NCBI GenBank assembly: GCA_938002085.1
Contig: CALLAT010000111.1
Span: 1 to 34,125, forward strand
DNA length: 34,125 nucleotides
Direction of reading: 5' to 3'
From: an uncultured Pseudanabaenaceae cyanobacterium
GTDB lineage: Bacteria > Cyanobacteriota > Cyanobacteriia > PCC-9006 > JAAUQQ01
The translations under genes were made by a program, and so were the position numbers. Shown here one piece after another: positions 31,708-34,125 of this stretch (the first letter of the stretch is position 1; every line of letters starts with the position of its first letter). The notes beneath the pieces are model-generated. The model did not search any database, was not told the DNA's origin, and worked only from the letters and a program-made list of their open reading frames with translations.

Positions 31708-32121
31708 TTATGGCGGTGGATGACGCCCGAGTAAAACTTCCTCAGCTCGAATGGCAACCATGGTGGGTCGATTGAGGGCAAGGGCTTCAACGGTGGCTCG
31801 CCCGATTGCCGTTAGACCGATGACTTGTGTGTTGTCCCAGCGAAAGTGATTCGCCCATCGTTGCTGGCGTGGATGGAAGATCGTGACTGCCGCTTTGGTC
31901 TGAGGGTCTTCAATATTTTGTCGAGGCCCTTTGCGGAGTGAGCAGGAGACACAGGCTAGGGCTAGGTTCTCTGGGCTGGTGCTGCCGCCTGCGACGACGG
32001 GCTGGATGTGGTCGATGTGGAAGGTTGCGACCTGGCCCAGTTGAGATATGCCGCAGTATTCGCAGCGGTTATTGGCTCGTTCAAAAACGAGTCGCCTCAG
32101 GGATACAGGAATATCGGACAT
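31708..32121 (-). CDS. HNH endonuclease, paired with a small upstream gene
   Basis: 137 residues. The HNH nuclease occupies about 15-65: zinc cysteines C20-x2-C23 (NRCEYCG) and C57-x2-C60 (ACVSCSLRKG), core H35-I-D37-H38 (FHIDHIQPVVAGG) and Asn52 (PENLALA). A C-terminal extension (residues 70-137) of unknown role carries FRWDNTQVIGLTAIGRATVE. Its ATG overlaps the stop of the upstream gene in TAATG, so the two are translationally coupled. Pairs of a 70-residue protein plus an HNH nuclease like this recur in cyanobacteria, as I recall. Confidence 0.92.
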   Translation of the reverse strand: MSDIPVSLRRLVFERANNRCEYCGISQLGQVATFHIDHIQPVVAGGSTSPENLALACVSCSLRKGPRQNIEDPQTKAAVTIFHPRQQRWANHFRWDNTQVIGLTAIGRATVEALALNRPTMVAIRAEEVLLGRHPPP

Positions 32122-32330
32122 TAGGCAGATTGTGGCATCTGCTGTGCCCGCAATTTGAGTAGGGAGAGGAATTCTGCGAGTTCAACTAGACCTTCTGCTT
32201 CAAGGCGTTCGGCGGTTGAGAGGACAACGCCGCTGTCTTGCTGGTCGAGAAGGAATTGCAAGCGCTCTTGGACTGCTTGGGGGAGTTCGAAGCAGGCGAG
32301 TTCGGTGGGGATTTGAATCATGTCGAGCAT
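32121..32330 (-). CDS. Small acidic helical protein coupled to the HNH nuclease
   Basis: 69 residues, or 66 from the second ATG at 32321. The sequence IQIPTELACFELPQAVQERL is followed by QFLLDQQDSG and a helix LSTAERLEAEGLVELAEFLS ending LLKLRAQQ. It looks like the small helical proteins found before HNH nucleases in cyanobacteria and resembles antitoxin-like regulators, though no DNA-binding domain is visible. The one-base overlap (TAATG) with the nuclease gene shows a two-gene unit. No clear ribosome site is seen before either start. An immunity, antitoxin or targeting role is possible. Confidence 0.78.
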   Translation of the reverse strand: MLDMIQIPTELACFELPQAVQERLQFLLDQQDSGVVLSTAERLEAEGLVELAEFLSLLKLRAQQMPQSA

Positions 32331-32370
32331 GGATTGCGGCCCGGTAGCTTCTATCTCTTTAGTTTAAGGG

Positions 32371-32658
32371 ATGCGGCAGGAGGCTGCTTTCGTCTTGCAG
32401 AAGCGGTTTGCACTGATTTGCCCGGACTTTGTGATTGAGTTGCACTCTGCGTCGGATAATTTAGCGCCGTTGCAGCGGAAGATGGAGGACTATTTGGCGG
32501 AGCCGGGTTGTCGCTTGGGCTGGTTGATTGACCGCAAGCATCGGCGGGTTTATGTCTATCGGCCTGGTCAGGCTGTGGAATGTTTGGAGGGGCCGGAGCA
32601 GGTGATTGCGGAGCTGGAGCTGGCTGGGTTTGTTTTGCAGTTGGGGCAGGTTTGGTAG
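32371..32658 (+). pseudogene. N-terminally truncated Uma2 remnant
   Basis: A 95-residue frame that aligns with the C-terminal half of Uma2 proteins: LICPDFVIELHSASDNLAPL, MEDYLAEPGCRLGWLIDRKH and VYVYRPGQAVECLEGPEQV. Full-length relatives have about 90-100 residues before the CPDFVIEL strand. Here only about 16 remain, and they read QEAAFVLQKRFA, as if DAAFV of the upstream part were joined directly to the KRFALICPDF part by an internal deletion. No ribosome site is seen. It may still make a fragment, but is most likely decaying. Confidence 0.75.
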
Positions 32659-32801
32659 ACGAGATATGCGGTCTGCGTTAAGCTCGCGGATGATTATGGT
32701 AAGCAAGACTTCTTGGGTACGAATCGAAATTTATCTTGTTCAGGTTTGTTAGATTAAAATCGAATTAGCCACATACTTGGCAGTTTGCTTGATTTGATTT
32801 T

Positions 32802-33749
32802 ATGAAAACTATGGACAATGAGAGCAACGACAAATCAGGTATCCTGCTTGCAGGAACGTTCGTGAATGCTAATAAAGCACCAGATGAGTCAACTCTAACT
32901 TCTCATTTACAGGACTTCAAGTGGAATGATGCTGGTGAATTTTTAGCAGAAGCCGCCTCTGGAGTTCCTTTTGCTGGTCCTGCTATCAAAAGGTTTATGG
33001 AAGCAGGCCTTGGCTTAGGTCAATATAGTCCTGAAGAGAGGTTGCAAGCACTTCAATGGAAATGGTTGCTAGAACAGATTCCTGATATTCAAAAGAAGCT
33101 TAGCCTTCTGTTAGAAGAAGGAATTCCAGAAGACGAGCAACCTGAACCGGCTGACGTCGCTGCTGTAATTAATGCAGTTTTGCAGGCATCAAAAACTACA
33201 GCTGATAGTAAAAAACGAAGGCTCCTTAAGAATGCTCTGGTTAATGCATTTGACTTAGAACAATACCAACTAGGTCTAACTATCAGGCTGATTAAAATAA
33301 TAGAGGAACTAGAGTATGGAGATATTGATCTATTAGGCCGAATATACAAGTCCGAGGTTGATAGCTCATATATTCGTAGACAGAAATACCCGTATTCTGA
33401 CTGGAAGCAAGAAGTTAATAAGGCCAAACTTCTCATAGATCCCAAAGAGATTAATCTTTATGACCTATTTTTCACTCATCTCGAGTCATTGAAGAACTTT
33501 GACCTGGTCGTGATTCCTAGCGTAGAGAGCAATGTTGATGCTAGATCTGAACGTCTAAAGTATGTGGACTCTTGGAGACTTTTCTTCGATGAACAGGCAG
33601 ATAAAAGGTTTTATTCTATTGGCGCTAGTGAGGATGGTAGTGAAATGCAGTTCATAAGAACTGACGATATGGCGTTTCTGTTACCTCGAGTAACAGAGTT
33701 GGGTGAAAGGCTTATTTCCTTTGTCCTAGATAATGCCGACGAAAATTAG
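32802..33749 (+). CDS. Unknown AT-richer accessory protein, possibly phage-resistance related
   Basis: 315 residues, no family recognised with certainty. An N-terminal region has a hydrophobic, Gly-rich piece (GEFLAEAASGVPFAGPAIKR), then helical segments (LLEQIPDIQKKLSLLLEEG) and KKRRLLKNALVNAFDLEQYQ, followed by IRLIKIIEELEYGDIDLLGR. That last part recalls Abi-alpha/DUF4393-like proteins that have been linked to abortive infection, but I could not confirm this. Base and codon use are clearly more AT-rich than neighbours, which points to recent transfer. The ATG at 32802 has no clear ribosome site; an ATG three codons on is an alternative. A bidirectional terminator follows. Confidence 0.7.
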   Translation: MKTMDNESNDKSGILLAGTFVNANKAPDESTLTSHLQDFKWNDAGEFLAEAASGVPFAGPAIKRFMEAGLGLGQYSPEERLQALQWKWLLEQIPDIQKKLSLLLEEGIPEDEQPEPADVAAVINAVLQASKTTADSKKRRLLKNALVNAFDLEQYQLGLTIRLIKIIEELEYGDIDLLGRIYKSEVDSSYIRRQKYPYSDWKQEVNKAKLLIDPKEINLYDLFFTHLESLKNFDLVVIPSVESNVDARSERLKYVDSWRLFFDEQADKRFYSIGASEDGSEMQFIRTDDMAFLLPRVTELGERLISFVLDNADEN

Positions 33750-33830
33750 CCAAGTGAGAAAGGATGAATCTTGCAGTAATCTATCCCCTCATGAAACTTA
33801 TCCATTGCCAGTTGTAGTTCTGAATAAACA

Positions 33831-33870
33831 CAAGAAAGGGAGAACCAGAGTACTGGTTCTCCCTTTCTTG
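33831..33870. terminator. Bidirectional terminator before htpG
   Basis: A perfect 18-bp stem CAAGAAAGGGAGAACCAG (33831-33848) with its complement at 33853-33870 and loop AGTA. It separates the 315-residue gene from the convergent htpG gene. Confidence 0.85.
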
Positions 33871-33887
33871 AACAATCCGTCATCTGC

Positions 33888-34125
33888 CTACTTCGCTGTC
33901 AGCTCAGTCAGCACCGTGTTGGATCGCTCCACAAACGCCTTCATGCCATCGGCATCAAAGCCCTTCTGAGCCATCAGCGCCAGATCATAAACATGCTGAC
34001 AAAGCATATTTGCTAACCCACCCGAAGCCGACTCACCGCCATCCGGAGTAACAATCGCCCCCCCATTCAAATCAATCAAATTCTGAATCAGCGGGTGATT
34101 CGTATTCACCAACAGCGTATGCATA
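33888..34125 (-). CDS. htpG: Chaperone HtpG (Hsp90), C-terminal end only
   Basis: The final 79 residues of cyanobacterial Hsp90, cut by the window edge. The segment LLVNTNHPLIQNLIDLNGGA and the end HVYDLALMAQKGFDADGMKA then FVERSNTVLTEL match the HtpG C-terminal dimerisation domain as I recall it from Synechocystis. The frame runs to the last base, so the start lies outside. Confidence 0.88.
   Translation of the reverse strand, partial: MHTLLVNTNHPLIQNLIDLNGGAIVTPDGGESASGGLANMLCQHVYDLALMAQKGFDADGMKAFVERSNTVLTELTAK

Noticed and set aside
30412-34125. Absence of HIP1 as proof of foreign origin of the right end
   Set aside because: A similar HIP1-free stretch of nearly 4 kb spans photolyase and the HNH operon, so absence alone is weak evidence.

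Overview
The window comes from a cyanobacterial chromosome. The evidence is an NDH-1 subunit NdhF of the cyanobacterial type, a homogentisate phytyltransferase for tocopherol, a class I photolyase of the Anacystis type, a TPS-TPR-CHAT surface protein, several Uma2 nucleases, and about 34 copies (counted by eye) of the HIP1 octamer GCGATCGC. The genus cannot be fixed from sequence alone; a Leptolyngbya-like filamentous form would fit, but that is a guess. No rRNA, tRNA, CRISPR array, complete insertion sequence or replication origin was found.

Layout. Positions 1-2.2 kb hold ndhF with a strong terminator. From 2.9 to 5.5 kb lies an 829-residue surface or secreted protein ending in five FG-GAP/VCBS repeats. 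From 5.6 to 8.3 kb there are a 26-residue membrane microprotein with its own promoter, a stand-alone RecB/Cas4-like Fe-S nuclease, the tocopherol prenyltransferase and a 59-residue membrane protein. From 8.5 to 11.6 kb is a tight same-strand cluster: folK, a NUDIX hydrolase, a Uma2 nuclease and photolyase. It meets a small exported protein tail to tail. From 12.0 to 13.5 kb is a three-gene minus-strand operon of two unrecognised coiled-coil or basic proteins and an HNH nuclease. From 13.7 to 15.0 kb an esterase is coupled to a protein built of seven nonapeptide repeats (GSxGSILSx). From 15.1 to 19.6 kb lie two paralogous CAP-domain proteins with the same N-terminal half but different C-terminal modules, one RTX and one FG-GAP. 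dut and the 1.5-kb-residue-class TPS-TPR-CHAT protein follow (20.1-25.3 kb), then a histidine-phosphatase/multi-membrane/EF-hand fusion (25.7-27.7 kb). Next come a divergent LysR regulator and cupin, a MITE-like palindromic repeat, and the HtpX protease. The last 3.5 kb is accessory in character: a Uma2 nuclease next to an MqsA/YgiT-type zinc finger, an overlapping pair of a small protein and an HNH nuclease, a truncated Uma2, and an AT-richer unknown gene. The window ends inside htpG.

How the parts relate. Three genes (2966, 15159, 17926) share surface-protein modules and calcium-binding repeats and lack an N-terminal signal peptide, which suggests export by a C-terminal signal and type I secretion. 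With the TPS-CHAT protein they make this a region rich in cell-surface functions. Many genes are single units closed by long perfect hairpins that carry the A and T tracts inside the stem, so they can stop transcription from both sides. The best candidates for something undescribed are the coiled-coil/HNH operon, the esterase plus nonapeptide protein, the phosphatase-membrane-EF-hand fusion, and the accessory cassette at the right end.
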